Part shown: piece after piece, positions 13,103 to 25,409 of the stretch | How positions within the stretch are numbered: position 1 is the first letter of the stretch | How the letters are laid out: each line of letters begins with the position of its first letter | Assembly (NCBI GenBank): GCA_016617855.1 | Contig: JAECUM010001774.1 | Span: 62,001 to 126,000 of the forward strand | DNA from: Megalonaias nervosa | Taxonomy: Eukaryota > Mollusca > Bivalvia > Unionida > Unionidae | Length of the DNA: 64,000 nt | Direction: 5' to 3' | Notes under the pieces: model-generated | Seen by the model: the letters and a program-made list of their open reading frames with translations, nothing else | Told to the model about the DNA's origin: nothing | Databases searched by the model: none | Program-made: the position numbers and the translations under genes

Positions 13103-13544
13103 CAGTTGTATTTTCCAAGTAATGCTATTTACATTATAGTGTTTCCCTTTTGAGTCCATTTCCTTTGCATGCAGTGAGAAGTGGCATCATCAAGGGTTTG
13201 CCATTAATTAGAGGGTCAGAATGGATCCCTGTTCACAATGTACCAACCAACATAAATACAAAAGCTGAATTTTGTACCCATTTGCTTCCTTGCTGATAGG
13301 TTTTAATAAAATGCCAATATACCAGACATAGGTGAAGATATTCAAGAAGTTCACATAAATATATCTAGTCTTATATATGATGGCTGTTTTAAGCAATGAC
13401 AGACAAATCTTATGCCCAGAGCATAGGGCTACCAGAAGGCAAAGTCTGAGCTACTCTTATGTTGAATTCTGGTAGCCTAGTGGGTACTACATGATATTAA
13501 AACTTGTCTATGTTTTCATCTCAGAACATATTGCTGTAATACAT

Positions 13545-13735
13545 AAGGAGAATAATCATTAATAATTAATAAAGGAGAATAATCGTTAATAATTCATAAA
13601 GGAGAATAATCATTAATAATTAATAAAGGAGAATAATCGTTAATAATTCATAAAGGAGAATAATTGTTAATAATTCATAAGGAGAATAATCATTATTAAT
13701 TCATAAAGGAGAATAATCCTTAATAATTCATAAAA
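13545..13735. repeat. 27-bp minisatellite, about 7 copies
   Basis: The unit aaaggagaataatcgttaat followed by aattcat repeats with alternating cat/cgt variants, which suggests a higher-order two-unit pattern. Confidence 0.85.
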
Positions 13736-14856
13736 TGTTTGAAGAGGAGTCAAAACTAAACAAAGAAGTGCCTTTTCTGGGTTATTAAATTTAAGATAGG
13801 TAGCCAGATTCTTTCCTGGTATCATGCTGGGCTACCATAAAATTTCTTTTAAAATTTGGCAGATTTTGATTACATCTCCTGCTTTTACATTCACTGTTAG
13901 AAGCTTATTTTGGTTTCAAGTAATCATTATCTCATAAATGAAAATTAAGTGATAGCACATGTGAGGACTTCTGTTGCATTAACCTAATATTATTTAACAG
14001 ATAACAAATGAATAACTCTTATTTATTTATTCATTTAAAAAATTGGTTTACTTCATACATGTTCATAATTTGTGCAGAAATTTGTTAAATGCCTGCCATA
14101 AGTGGAGCATATTTTCTTATGGCCTTGTCTGTTTGTCTGTACATCCATCTGTTGCCAGTTTCACACCTCACAGTAACTTGAGTCATCAGCCATCTACTAT
14201 TACCAATGTTTGTGATGCCTTGAACTTGGGGTAAGGAAAAACTTTACTGTTTTGGGGGTCATAGGTCAATGTCACTGACTGTAAGAAAGAATAATGATTC
14301 CTGCAAAAATAAAATTAGTTATATATCATATACCTGGACCATATTTTGGGGCAGCTTGCAGTTGAGGTAAGGAAGAAGCTTATCGAGTCTGGGATTTAAA
14401 TGTCAAAGGCCAAGATCACTGTCACCAAAAGAAGTTTCTTCTTTAATATTTCAGTTATCTGTATAGAGGACTAATAATCATAAATCAGATGCATAATATG
14501 CCACTCAGAATACTCTTGTTTGGACAAATAACATAACATGTATAATTCTTTAGTGAGTTTTATATTTTATTGCCAATTCTGGGAAAAGGTTTAACCTAGA
14601 CAGAGAATAAACACCAAAAACCCACAAAAAACAAGCAGCCTCTAGTGACTTCATCGGCATGGTTGACTGTTTTATGTATATTCTTAGTGTCCTGTGTTCT
14701 ATGTGGATGTGTCCCATTCCTTAGTGGATGTGACCCATTCCTTGGCAGGTGTCTTATTTCTATAGTGAATATTGACTGAGCATGCAACTAACTTACTGAA
14801 TGCAGTTAAATGCGTCATTTATTTTAACGAATTGATCCTATTATATGCATACACAG

Positions 14857-14969
14857 GTTGGGCGATGCAGCTGGCAGGTTATATTTTTCTTCAGAGGAAA
14901 TGGGAGGAAGACAAGAAACTGATCAGCAATGGGATCCGATATTTAAACCTTGTGAATTTTAAACCTCAA
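14857..14969 (+). CDS. LCLAT1: LCLAT1-like acyltransferase, second exon in window
   Basis: This 113-nt exon lies between acceptor tacacag/gttggg and donor cctcaa/gtaagc. It completes the split Gly codon of the previous exon and encodes GWAMQLAGYIFLQRKW, the family's acyl-acceptor-binding block II region (in this family, Y/F-IF-x-R-x-W). It ends in phase 0 after NFKPQ, which joins directly to VLLFPEGT in the next exon. A frame reading from further upstream is not supported. The exon carries no stop or frameshift. Confidence 0.9.
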
Positions 14970-15860
14970 GTAAGCTTCTGTATGCTTATCAATGTCATTC
15001 TGACCATGACAATCAAATGTTTTTGTCAAAACAGTCTTTCCATATATTCTTGAATGATACATGACTTAATATTTCAGTGAAATAAGAATTTTCAGTTTAT
15101 GCAGATTACAGTTTTTCTGAATTATGAATTTTTTTGTTGATTGGATATCATGAAATTGTACCATTTAACCACATAAATGCTTTTTTTTCGAAAAATATCT
15201 ATAATAAATGAGGGGTTTTTTTTAGGGTCGGGGTAGGGGATCACATAATCATGATTTTTATGTGATTGCAAGAATTTTCCCAAGGCATAGCATTTAGTAC
15301 TCATTGTAATGACGAACCTCAAATTCAGGTTTTCAAATTCTTTTTAATCTGGTAGTAGTCTTCTTTTTACCCAGACAACATTTCTAAGACCTCTTGACTA
15401 CTTTGTATCCCTATGCATCTTTAAATATGAGAATATTTTAATACTCTGTGCATTACCACATCTCATAAACCACTTGGTGAAACTTCCAATGTTTTTGTTT
15501 GACCACCTGCAGCTGGAATGTCATTATTGTCTCCTGCACCTTGGTCAAATATTTCCTGACCAAACAATAGACAGAATCTTTGTATTTTTAATGGATTTTG
15601 CTTTTTAACTCATGGATCCCTGGGGAGGGAGAGGGGTTGTGGTGTGATTGAGGGGGGTGTCAGAATATGCAGTGAAAAGCATGGGGATTTGTGCTGGTGT
15701 GCAATTACAACTGAATTGTTTACTTCCTTTTATTTTAATCCTCATTTAGCTATTACTGTATGTGTTTTAAAAACTTAATTTACATGTCATGACAAATATT
15801 TTTTTAAGAAAGTTTATGTATGTACGTTACTGAAGATTTCAGTGCGAGAGATAGATTGAA

Positions 15861-15862
<2 letters not shown>

Positions 15863-15950
<88 letters not shown>
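15863..15950. repeat. (GT)n microsatellite
   Basis: About 44 uninterrupted GT units, a candidate Z-DNA-forming and hypervariable tract. Confidence 0.97.
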
Positions 15951-15953
<3 letters not shown>

Positions 15954-16076
15954 GAGCAGTGAAAAGGGCTTGAGGTAGAATAAAAAACATGCTTATACCT
16001 TTGCGCATATAAATATGAAATGTATCAAGGTAGATTAAGCATAGAAGCTGATTAGGTGATCCTCACTAAATAAAGA

Positions 16077-16077
<1 letters not shown>

Positions 16078-16113
<36 letters not shown>
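16078..16113. repeat. (ATT)n microsatellite
   Basis: About 11 to 12 ATT units. Confidence 0.95.
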
Positions 16114-18472
16114 GCATTTAATTCTCAGGCACTCTTATTTCAAGTATAAAAGACATATTTGTTTTGTTTCTGTTGTTGTTACTAAACATTTTTTATTGCC
16201 TGAAATTTGTATCATGTTAATGACAGCTGGAATCCAAAATAAAATGATAGAAATTTTCACTTATTCTATCTGCCTACCCTCAATCCTACCACCAAGACCA
16301 CCACCTATTCTCTGGTGCAGCCTCTTTATTGCAAATGACATCATTAAACTTTTTGGAAACCTGTAAACCATGCCCAAATCATATGGAAAATGGTTGTATA
16401 TCTCTGTCTCAAAAAGAGCAGGAAGATTTTGAATGATATTACACATGAATATTGGTACATGGATTATAGAACAATGGGGAGGTGTGCCTAGAATTTAACA
16501 AGAATTTCCTTGCAACCAGAAGGACTAACAGATTTTGTTTAATGTACAAGTCCTGTTGAGTCTTCACAAATCATTCCCACAAAACAATGTCAGACAAGTA
16601 TGTAGATTAACAAGATATCACAATCATGCATAAATCAGAAGTAAGAATTTTGCTTTAGAAAATCACCAAGCTACTTGAAAATATTCACAAGGAAAACAAT
16701 GACTGAATCTCAAGAAATTAACTGTATAAAAGATCAATTATTAAACATTTTTAGAGCCTCTTCATCTCCAAAAAAACTTAATAAGAGAAAAAGACCACAA
16801 CTTCATTCACAGTCATACTGGTCATAATGTATCAAAACTCCATAGATGGATGATTTAAGGCATGATGCTAATTTTCAAAAGACGGTTAAATCCTGATAGG
16901 GATTTTGTTGATCATGACACCACATTGGTGTTTTGAGATATTCCTATGTTGGGTTTGCAGTCTTTTAGACTGAGTTTTCTTTTATGTTTCCTACCCCGTT
17001 TTAGATTTTCTGACATTTATATCAAGTGTGAAGTCAGAGCACATTGCACGTAAAAAATTTGGCTTTCACCGAAACTACAGTGTCTGCTTATGGTAGCTGC
17101 TCCACTAGGCCTAGCAAACTTAATTGAATTTACATCAAACCCTACCTGCCTGAAATTGACACAAAGATGATTTTTCTTCACAGAAATTGAGAGTATAAAT
17201 ATTTGTTTTTTTAATTTGTTGACCAATTCATCAGGCAAGGAGTCAGCATCAATGTGGTTTATGCTAATATCATGTGATTATCATGTTGACATGTGCTCTG
17301 TGTGTGATGAATCAGACTTTTCCAGGTTGCTGCAGCAGTGATGGTGGTGGTGGTTCTGGTTGAAGAAAACATTTCATGACTTTTAAGTTATATTTAAATT
17401 CTTTTTTTCTTTTTTTTACAACAACATGATTTGGGAGGGGGGCTTCACATGACTATTAGACCTTTGATGCCATGTATATGTAGGTTGCAATATTTGGGTA
17501 GTCATGGTAACTAACAATGCAGATGTAGAGAACCATATCAGATTTCTTCAATGTAGTAGTTTCTTTCAGTTGTTTCTTTTCATTTCTCAGTGAATTTAAG
17601 ATGTAACAAATATTATACTTTCAATATCGGAGGAGAAAGATATATTGCTAATGACTTCATGCAGGTTGGGCGTAAAGTTTACAAGGTTTGGTAGTATGAA
17701 GTTTCCCTGTGCCAACAGTGTAGTGTTGGTGAATTCCAGTATTTTTATAGGCAGCGTGCTCTGATCTCAAACTTCAGCATAAATATTAAAATATCAGAAA
17801 TGCGGTGTGATGGTCAGAGGAGACTGTCTAACAAGCTTTGACACACAACTTTACATTATAAATTTAACACAACTTTTAACGATTTATACAGCCTCATCTT
17901 GAAATGCAGTGTGTAAACGCTCCATTTGTTTTAACACCTATGGGAGTAGTTGAATCACAAAGTTAACTTCAGGAGAATTTGGATGTCATTTGATCATACA
18001 GATTTTCGAAATAAATAAAAGCTGACTACTAACAATTGAAACTTTATTAACCATTGGACTAATCTTATAGCAAATTTACTAGACTTAGGGTAGCAGACTG
18101 TTGCTAATTTTGAACCTTGTTTTATGACATAGTCTCCTCATTTTCTCCAGAAAGCACAAGGATATTGATATTTTTGAAAAGTCATATCTCTTCTATTTTT
18201 AATTTCTGACACATATATGCAATAGAAACAAAAAGAGGTATAGTTCTAGCTCATTTTCGCAAGACTTGATCATCCAGATCTTCGGTTATCCAAGAAAACA
18301 TATTTAATAATCGTAACCATCAGAATAATGTTCTCCAGTTGTTTGGCTTCCTATCACCATTATCAGTTTTATGTCCATTTACTTATTGGAAATCGAGATT
18401 ACAATTTTATACATTTTGTGGAGCGGTTGGAATCATCAACTCAGATTATGTATTTTGCTGTTCATGTTTTAG

Positions 18473-18623
18473 GTCCTGCTGTTTCCCGAAGGTACAGACT
18501 TTACCCCAAGCACCAAGTCCAGAAGTGATAAATTTGCAGAACAACATGGCTTACCAAAGTATGAATATGTCCTGCACCCAAGAACAACAGGATTTGCTTT
18601 TTTTGTTCAGCAAATGAGGGAAG
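18473..18623 (+). CDS. LCLAT1: LCLAT1-like acyltransferase, third exon (FPEGT motif)
   Basis: This 151-nt exon lies between acceptor catgttttag/gtcctg and donor gggaag/gtatgt. It encodes FPEGTDFTPSTKSRS, the conserved block III (FPEGTR-type) that binds the phosphate of the acyl acceptor, then KYEYVLHPRTTGF. The latter is the segment most diagnostic of the LCLAT1/AGPAT5 branch of the LPLAT superfamily. It ends after the first base of a Glu codon, completed at 27904. The frame is open and conserved throughout, as expected for a gene under selection. Confidence 0.92.
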
Positions 18624-20479
18624 GTATGTCCTCTGTTGTCTTTTCTAAATTAAATTGTTCACTCTGCAGTTTATGCTGCAGATTGTGTTACCAGTTTTAT
18701 CTTCCATGTTTGAAGTGGCCATTTACTTGTGATCTATCAACTTTGAGCACAAATTTGTGATAGCATTTGTTACAATTCTACGGTTTTAAGCTAAGCAACA
18801 GAAAAAGCAAAACCAAGTTTATTAAAATTCAATAAATAATTTATATCTCTAGAATACAAAAGTGAAAATTTAAAAGGAACTTAAAGTATTATGAAATAAA
18901 TCACAAATAATCCTAAAAGTAATATCACATGTCCAGTTGTATAGTATTCCAAATGAATTCCAGTGGTGTTCTGAATGAATTCTGATCTTGAATATGCTGA
19001 TGTATCAATAGTTTTGAATGTGCCTTTGTACCAGTAGTCTCATTGTATCAGTGATATAATCCAGAAAATCCAGAATGTTTTTGAATGAGTCCTCAATAAT
19101 CCCAGAACAGTATTTTAGTCCAAACGTTAATGAGCACTTTGTAATTCCAATAAATAGTTTAGATAAATAATTCCTCTTATATTATAAATGAACGCAACTA
19201 AAAATTCTGATCATAGTTTCACAAAGACTGATATTAAAACAGGAATAAATAATTTTGTTTACTTCAGTCTTATGTATCTCTCCACTTGACCTATGTTGCA
19301 GTAGCATTTCTGCTTTGAATATATTCCCCAATCACATTACATTTGGAATATTAGCCTGCTACCTCACGAATCCAGCCCTACTAAAAGAGAAAAAATTGTA
19401 TTTTCTTGTCCATTTCAAATAGAAAAGGGCAGTAACTTTTGCACATTACCTCCCCTTGGCACCACCAGTTGTCACTAGTTTCTCATTTCACTGCTGTATT
19501 GGTCACATTGTACAGTTTGTCCTCAGAAAGTCCAAGCCATTTTTGTGTTCTGATTGGCCCATCCAATGTTCCTTTTGGATCTATTGTGAGGATTTATCAA
19601 TCTGCTGCAGATTGTATGAATTATTTTTACAATTTCTGCCAAATTTGTTTGATTTTGTCAACTTTTGGGACTTTGTCTTTTTAAGACCCTGTTGCATCAT
19701 GCTATCTTTGACCTCCTACAAGGTCATTATGAATTAGTGTGACCTTGACTCTTTTTCACTAACTCCATTCATAACAGAGCTTATATCTGCAATTTCTAAG
19801 GTGCTGCATTGTTAATTAATGCTTGAATTCTTTTTATTTGATGTTGTTTTGACTTGTTAAACTAACCATTATGCATAAGTTCATAGCATGACCATAGGTT
19901 TCTACACTTTTTCACTTTTCATTGGTTACAAAAGTGATTTAGTTATTTCAGATAGTTTCTGCTTTAATTTTCTTTTCTTGTGTCATAATAGTTGAATGTC
20001 ATTCAAATGCATAACATTTAAGGCAGGTGAGGATAACCATGACTCCTGCATTTTCTGGATAAAATGTATATTGTCGTTGCCATGCAACATATGTAACACA
20101 TAGTTGGAAGATACCTGGGCCATACTGATCCAAAAAGGCAGCTAAGGGGAAGGAATGACAGACAAAATCAATAAAGGAGAGCATTGACGTCCTCAGCCTT
20201 CATCCCAAATCTACCTCTGTTACAAGTGTTGTGGGGGATGCTGGTGTCCCCCCCCCCCTTTGAAAGTTCATCGGGTGCAACCAGCAGTAACAGTTATATC
20301 ATCAGCATGGGGAAGAAGAGGATGTGGAAAGGGTACAACCAACTTTTGAACGTATGTATTGTCTGGTTCAGGAGACACAACTCCTGACATCAGGGCAAAT
20401 TTTACACCTTTTTTCCTTGCTTGCTCCTGCACCTTTTTCTGAGTCATTGAGAGAGTATTCCCCAATTTTCAGCAGCCCA

Positions 20480-22060
20480 GTGTCTGAGCATGGCTTTCAA
20501 TCCTGTAAGTCAGGCCAAATGGTATTCATGCTGTATCCATTGGATCCAATTCTTAATAATGCAGCACTTTTACCATCTATCCAACTGTCATCAGCATGTC
20601 CAGTCTGCACCTGCCATCCAGCCATCCCAGCATGGAGACCTTTTCATCGAAATAGATCATACAGGATTTTAGTGACAGATCCATCCATCTAGCTGCACCA
20701 TCAGCATCTGTCCTTCCAGCCAGGCCTTTGGAGTAGCCAGTACCAGTGATAGCTGGACCATCATATATACCACCAGCATCCTGGCCAACTATACGCTGTT
20801 CACACCAGTCGGCAGTGCCAGCATTGTAGGATGTCTGATTGTTCACTGCCTACCTTCAAAGGAGAGCTAGTGACACCTCCAAATACAACCAGCCAGAGTC
20901 ATTGATGCCACCCGGCATGACTTACACTGAGCAACAGTCATAGTGATGAGACGCTGGCAAATCAGTCTTATTCAGATCTGACAATGGGACAGACTGAATT
21001 CAACTTTCAAGCTGCCATCAAGGAAATCCATCAGGTGTTGGCCATTTTAAAATGCCCTTCAACCCCTACCAATACCCAGGATTGGGGAGGGAGCCAAATT
21101 ACTTCTGGCTCCTTCACCAATCAGCAAAGATGAAAAAGATTAACGACTGGCTTTGTGGTCAGATTGGTGACCCAGGCAATTCTAAGGTGTTCTTCTCAGA
21201 AAGCTACGTTCCAGCAAATTCTCCTCTCACTGGTGTCATACTCACTCCAATGCCTTCAGTACAGATCTTCTGGTTCTCAACAAGAATTTGGCAGCCGTCG
21301 ACATGTCAGCTTCATTGTACATTTGGCAATCGTCCAGCTCACTGAACAATCCAACAATAGCCTGGGACAAAACACCCAGGATCGCTCAGGTCCTTAACTG
21401 AGCAACTCACCATACTATGGTCATTGCCTTGCTGGCTTCAGCTAACTTAGACCTAATCCGACAGGATGCATTTTTGCAATCTGTGTTGCTCAAACCACAT
21501 CATACTCTTACTTTACAGACAACCCACTGTGGGTCTCCATTGCTTATGGAGGACAAATCAAAGAAGCTCAGAGGCAGGCAGCTCAGGAACTGCCTCTCCA
21601 ACTCGCTGCTCCACCCACACAGGCATTGGGACCCACTCAGAACCTGCCAGTGCAAAGGGATGTTCAGCAGCCCCAGGACAGGAGGTTTCCTCAGTCAGAA
21701 GTGCACCAATATCAGTCCCAACCCAGTGCTGGGAGACCAAAACTTAATCAACATAGGTGATTGTACAAAGGCAGGAAGAAAGAATTTCTCTGGCTTCAAG
21801 CCTGCAAACCGTACGCATAGATCTACTTTCCCCACTGCTTGCAGACAGAGTACCTGTGGGCAGCCAGCACTTGTGTTTTCATGCTCACTGGATCTCCCTA
21901 TTCCCTCAAAATGGGTGGGTAATCCAGGCCATTTCTGAGGGGCTTCAGGTTTCATTTATCCACCCACCCACCCTTCCTCTCCCCTCTTCATGGATGTACT
22001 GTCAGATTGGGAGAAGGATTACTTCCTACAACAGGAGGTATGGTTGCTCATAAAAAAACA
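20480..22060 (+). pseudogene. Probable gag-side part of a decayed DIRS-like element
   Basis: Sequence immediately upstream of the RT remnant. It has a higher GC and CAG/CCA content than the surrounding intron and overlapping open frames in all three frames, typical of a frameshifted former coding region. Proline/glutamine-rich stretches near 20490-20700 and 21550-21740 would suit a Gag-like protein. I do not recognise a domain, so the assignment rests on position next to the RT. Confidence 0.35.
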
Positions 22061-22079
22061 AGAAGTGGAGATTGTGCAA

Positions 22080-24060
22080 AGACCATAATCCCCAGATTTT
22101 TATTCAAGGCTGTGCCTTAGTCAGAAAGCAAATGGCAAGTTGAAGCCCATCATTGACTTGAGCCGCCTTAACCAATTCATTGCACATCCAAAATTCAAAA
22201 TGGAGACGGCGAGATCAATCCACCTCTCTCTAAGAAAGGGTGAGTGTTCCATCAATTTCATTATGACCAATGCAAACTTTCACGTCCCTATCCACAACAA
22301 ATTTCTCCATTTTGCTTACCACAACACCATTTATCAATTCACAGTTCTTCCCTTTGACCTTAACATCAACCCTTGGGCTTTTACCATCACACCTGAGATT
22401 TGATCGTTCCTGTGTCAGTGGCACAACCCAGGTTGGTTGACCATGAGAATCCTGCTGGAGATGCCTCAAGTGAAAATAACAGTATGTACGTACGGTTGGG
22501 GTGTCCACCTGTTGCTAGACTTCTCTACCATCAGCGGCATGTGGGAGCCAGGGGAGCAGCCTCTGCACATCAACATTTTAGAAATTAAGGCTGTCATCAA
22601 CACCTTTCACTTCTGGGAAGATCGACTTTAAGGCAGAATGGTTTTCATTATGTCTGACAACTCTGTGATGGTGAACCATTCCCGGCAGACTCAGTGTCTT
22701 TGCCGACACTCTATCCTGGAGAAGTCAAGTCCTTCTTACGGAATGGTCTCGCCATCAGTTGGTCTTCACTCAGGTCTACATACTTTGGCGGTGTCCAATG
22801 CTTGACCTTTTTGTGATGAGGTGGAATCACAAGTTACATGCCTTTGTCTCTCCAGTACCAGACCCAGAAGCTTGGGCTACGGATGCACTGTCAATCAGGT
22901 TGGGAGGGGTTGTGGGCATTTGTCTACCGTCACACAGTCCTGATACCAAAAATATTCCAGAAGTTGTGGGGTCAGAATTTCAAGATGATTCTGATAGCCA
23001 TTGTCAGATGGGACAAGTCCTTGGTAATCGATCGACTCGATCTAGTGATAGATATGCCCAGGAAGATCCCAGCCATCTTGAATCTTCTCAAGCAACTTTG
23101 GCCAGTAGTGTTCTATCCCTGCCAGGTCTTCTTCTGCATGCTTGGCTCTTAACAGAACAACCTTGTGACACAATTTAAACCTTAGATTGTGGAGAGAATC
23201 TCAAGAGCAAGAAGACCCTCCACTCTGAAGGCTTATAAGGGAAAGTGGTATATTTTCACCGACTGGTGCCAGACCAGTAGCATCCTCCCTGTAAGTGCCT
23301 CAATCTCTCAACTGGCTGATTTTTTTCTCTGGCTCTTTGAGGAGAAACAATTGGTCCCAGTTACTATCAAAGGCTACCACTCTATGATATCAGACATTCC
23401 AGCATCATGGCAGAGATAATATTGGGCATGATAACAACCTTTCAGATCTTCTAACCAATTTTGATCTTAGTGGACCAAACTCCATCATTCTGTTCCTAAA
23501 ATGGAACCTAACATTGGTTTTAACATGGCTCAATTTGAGTAAATTCGAACCTCTAGCCCACACTTCACTAAAGTTATTATGATGTAAAACAGGGGCCTCA
23601 TGCAGCCTGCTAAGCCATATCCTGTGGCCTGCAAAATGATTCGCATCACAAGGTGTCATGAGAGATAACAAAGGTGGTGTGGCCCTTGAGTCATTGAAAA
23701 TGCCCTCATGCAGCCCTCAGGGTGGTTTGAGTTTGAGATCCCTGATATAAAACATGTTTCCTGATAGCTTTAGCTTCTTCATACAGGTTAAGAAAGCTAC
23801 ATACCCTTTCCATTGACCCAAACTATCTTCAGATCAGCTGGCTCGCTAATACTCTTGACACAACCAGACTTTGTAGCCAAAATCAGGTTACCGTCCATTG
23901 GTAACCAAAGAGTTGTCATCCTCTCTCTCTCTTCCATAGACAGGTTGAGAGCAGTAGCCATGAAAGATCATGTTCATGCTCTCAAGCACTGCTTGAAATG
24001 CACAGGGAAGAGTCATGACATGCGCAAAAGCCTCTTCCTCCCAGGGTGAAATAGGATATC
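22080..24060 (+). pseudogene. DIRS-like pol remnant: RT, RNase H, tyrosine recombinase
   Basis: The order of domains identifies a tyrosine-recombinase retrotransposon of DIRS type. RT fingers start near 22140 (PIIDLSRLNQF, then KFKMETARSI, and FHVPIHNKF followed by TIYQFTVLPFDLN). RNase H pieces follow (YGWGVHLL near 22490; EPGEQPLHINILEIKAV near 22550; MSDNS near 22650). A downstream DLF...FVSPVPDPEA region lies near 22800-22870. The tyrosine recombinase N-terminal domain begins near 23190 (RRPSTLKAYKGKW, FFLWLFEEKQL, TIKGYHS), and a fragment HVHALKHCLK is near 23970. The RT palm with its YxDD site is missing: sequence jumps from the LPF block to RNase H, so there is an internal deletion. 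Many stops and frame changes make it inactive. Confidence 0.8.
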
Positions 24061-24252
24061 ACCCCTCAAGCCCTTGCTTCGTGGCTGAAATGGGTTATAG
24101 TTATAAGTTCTGCATACACTGAGGTCTCGCAAGTCTCATGAAGATTACCACTAATAAGATTAGAGTGATCTCTGAGAACCTCGTGTTCGAATGTAACATT
24201 TTGATCCTGTATATATTTTTAATACTTTGTTAGCAGTGGTTTAGAAACTTGT

Positions 24253-24570
24253 CAATCTGATTAAAAACAGATCTTCACTGTTATACATGAAGATCTGACA
24301 GCGATGCTTAGGGATCATGTTCTTGTAACCTTTGTTCATACCATAATCTCTTATTTTATCAACCAATCAGATGAAGTCTTATATCTTCATGTGTGGAGAC
24401 TAAGTAGTGTGGATAAAGAGTATGAAATTGTAGTGAATATTTGATTCACTTTCAGATTTTTGAAAGCTGCATTTCCATTGGCTAACTCAAAGGTCACCAG
24501 AACATGACCCATATTCGTTCATCGTCAGATCCTCACGCAGGACAGCGGAGATCTAATTTTAATCAGATTG
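24253..24570. mobile_element. 318-bp foldback/MITE-like element with about 83-bp inverted arms
   Basis: The left arm (24253-24334) starts caatctgattaaaa and contains agatcttcactgttatacat. The right arm (24488-24570) is its imperfect reverse complement, ending ttttaatcagattg. Both arms include the bases around catgttctt/gtaacctttg. Each arm also contains its own inner palindrome (cagatcttca...tgaagatctg on the left). It has no coding capacity. It lies just downstream of the DIRS-like remnant and may be a MITE or a terminal structure of that element. Confidence 0.7.
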
Positions 24571-25409
24571 GAAACATGCAGCAGGAGTGCATCTATGGTT
24601 GAATATATATTTATTAAGGCGTTATGGATTGACCTTATTTATGAATTGCATCCAGGCTCAGCTTTCAGTCACATTTTCACTTATTGACACAATAGTTGCA
24701 TTGTATTTGTGTCTTGGTTTGAATTTTATAATCTTTTACTCATGTTTGTGAAAGGGTTGTTCATTTTTGCTTTAAAAGTTGGATATTTTATGAACCTCTG
24801 CTTACAAGCAACTGTTGTATCAGAACTTGAGTATATTTTGTGTGTGTGTCTGATATTTAATATTCCTGGCACAGTATGTGAGGTAACTATTGCACCTTGC
24901 TCAAGTGTGCCAGATGCATATAAGGCTAAGTAATCCAATTTTTTAAGCGTGTTGTGGTATATTTTCAGAGCTGTATCACATATTTTAAATTCTAATATAT
25001 CTGCAGTTCCAGATGATATCCTAACAAATGCAGCAGAACCTGTCAAACTGCAACACTCCAAAGTAGAATCTTGTTAAATAATTTGAACTTTGTATTAAAA
25101 TGGAGAGTTCTCAGTATACTTACATATCATACAAGTTTTGTCTGAAGAAGGATATACTCAAGTTACATATAATTGTATTCCAGATGCTTGTTGTATTTGG
25201 AAAATTGGAGAAATGTTGATGTAGTTCCATCGCTTGTGTTGGGTTATGCAAATATTCAAGAAAATTTCATTTTCTATAATGGATTTTTTAAACTGATATC
25301 CAAGTGTTAGCTCAAATTATACCACTCAGTTTAAGGTGTTTGCATCATTCAGATCAATCTTCCCATGTTGCCATTAATGCTGATGTAGGGACCTGCATTG
25401 ATTTGGTGT

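Larger units (their letters stand above)
3180..14856 (+). other. Large intron of LCLAT1-like gene
   Basis: This intron runs from gtgagt to ...tacacag. I see no further exon in it. It holds a reverse-strand LINE remnant (4690-5450), a possible inverted-repeat element (6041-7580), a SINE fragment (8729-8950), a nested duplication (9514-12402), AT and CATA microsatellites, and 22-bp and 27-bp tandem repeats. The rest (for example 3300-4600, 9830-11120 and 13750-14850) shows no structure I can name. Confidence 0.8.
14970..18472 (+). other. Intron of LCLAT1-like gene
   Basis: A gtaagc...tgttttag intron. It holds a long (GT)n tract (15863-15950) and an (ATT)n tract (16078-16113). The remainder shows nothing I can name. 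Confidence 0.8.

Noticed and set aside
12900..13139. Open frame with a Tyr-Ile repeat
   Set aside because: It is the translation of an (AT)n microsatellite.
15814..16008. Reverse-strand frame with a Thr-His repeat
   Set aside because: It is the translation of a (GT)n microsatellite.
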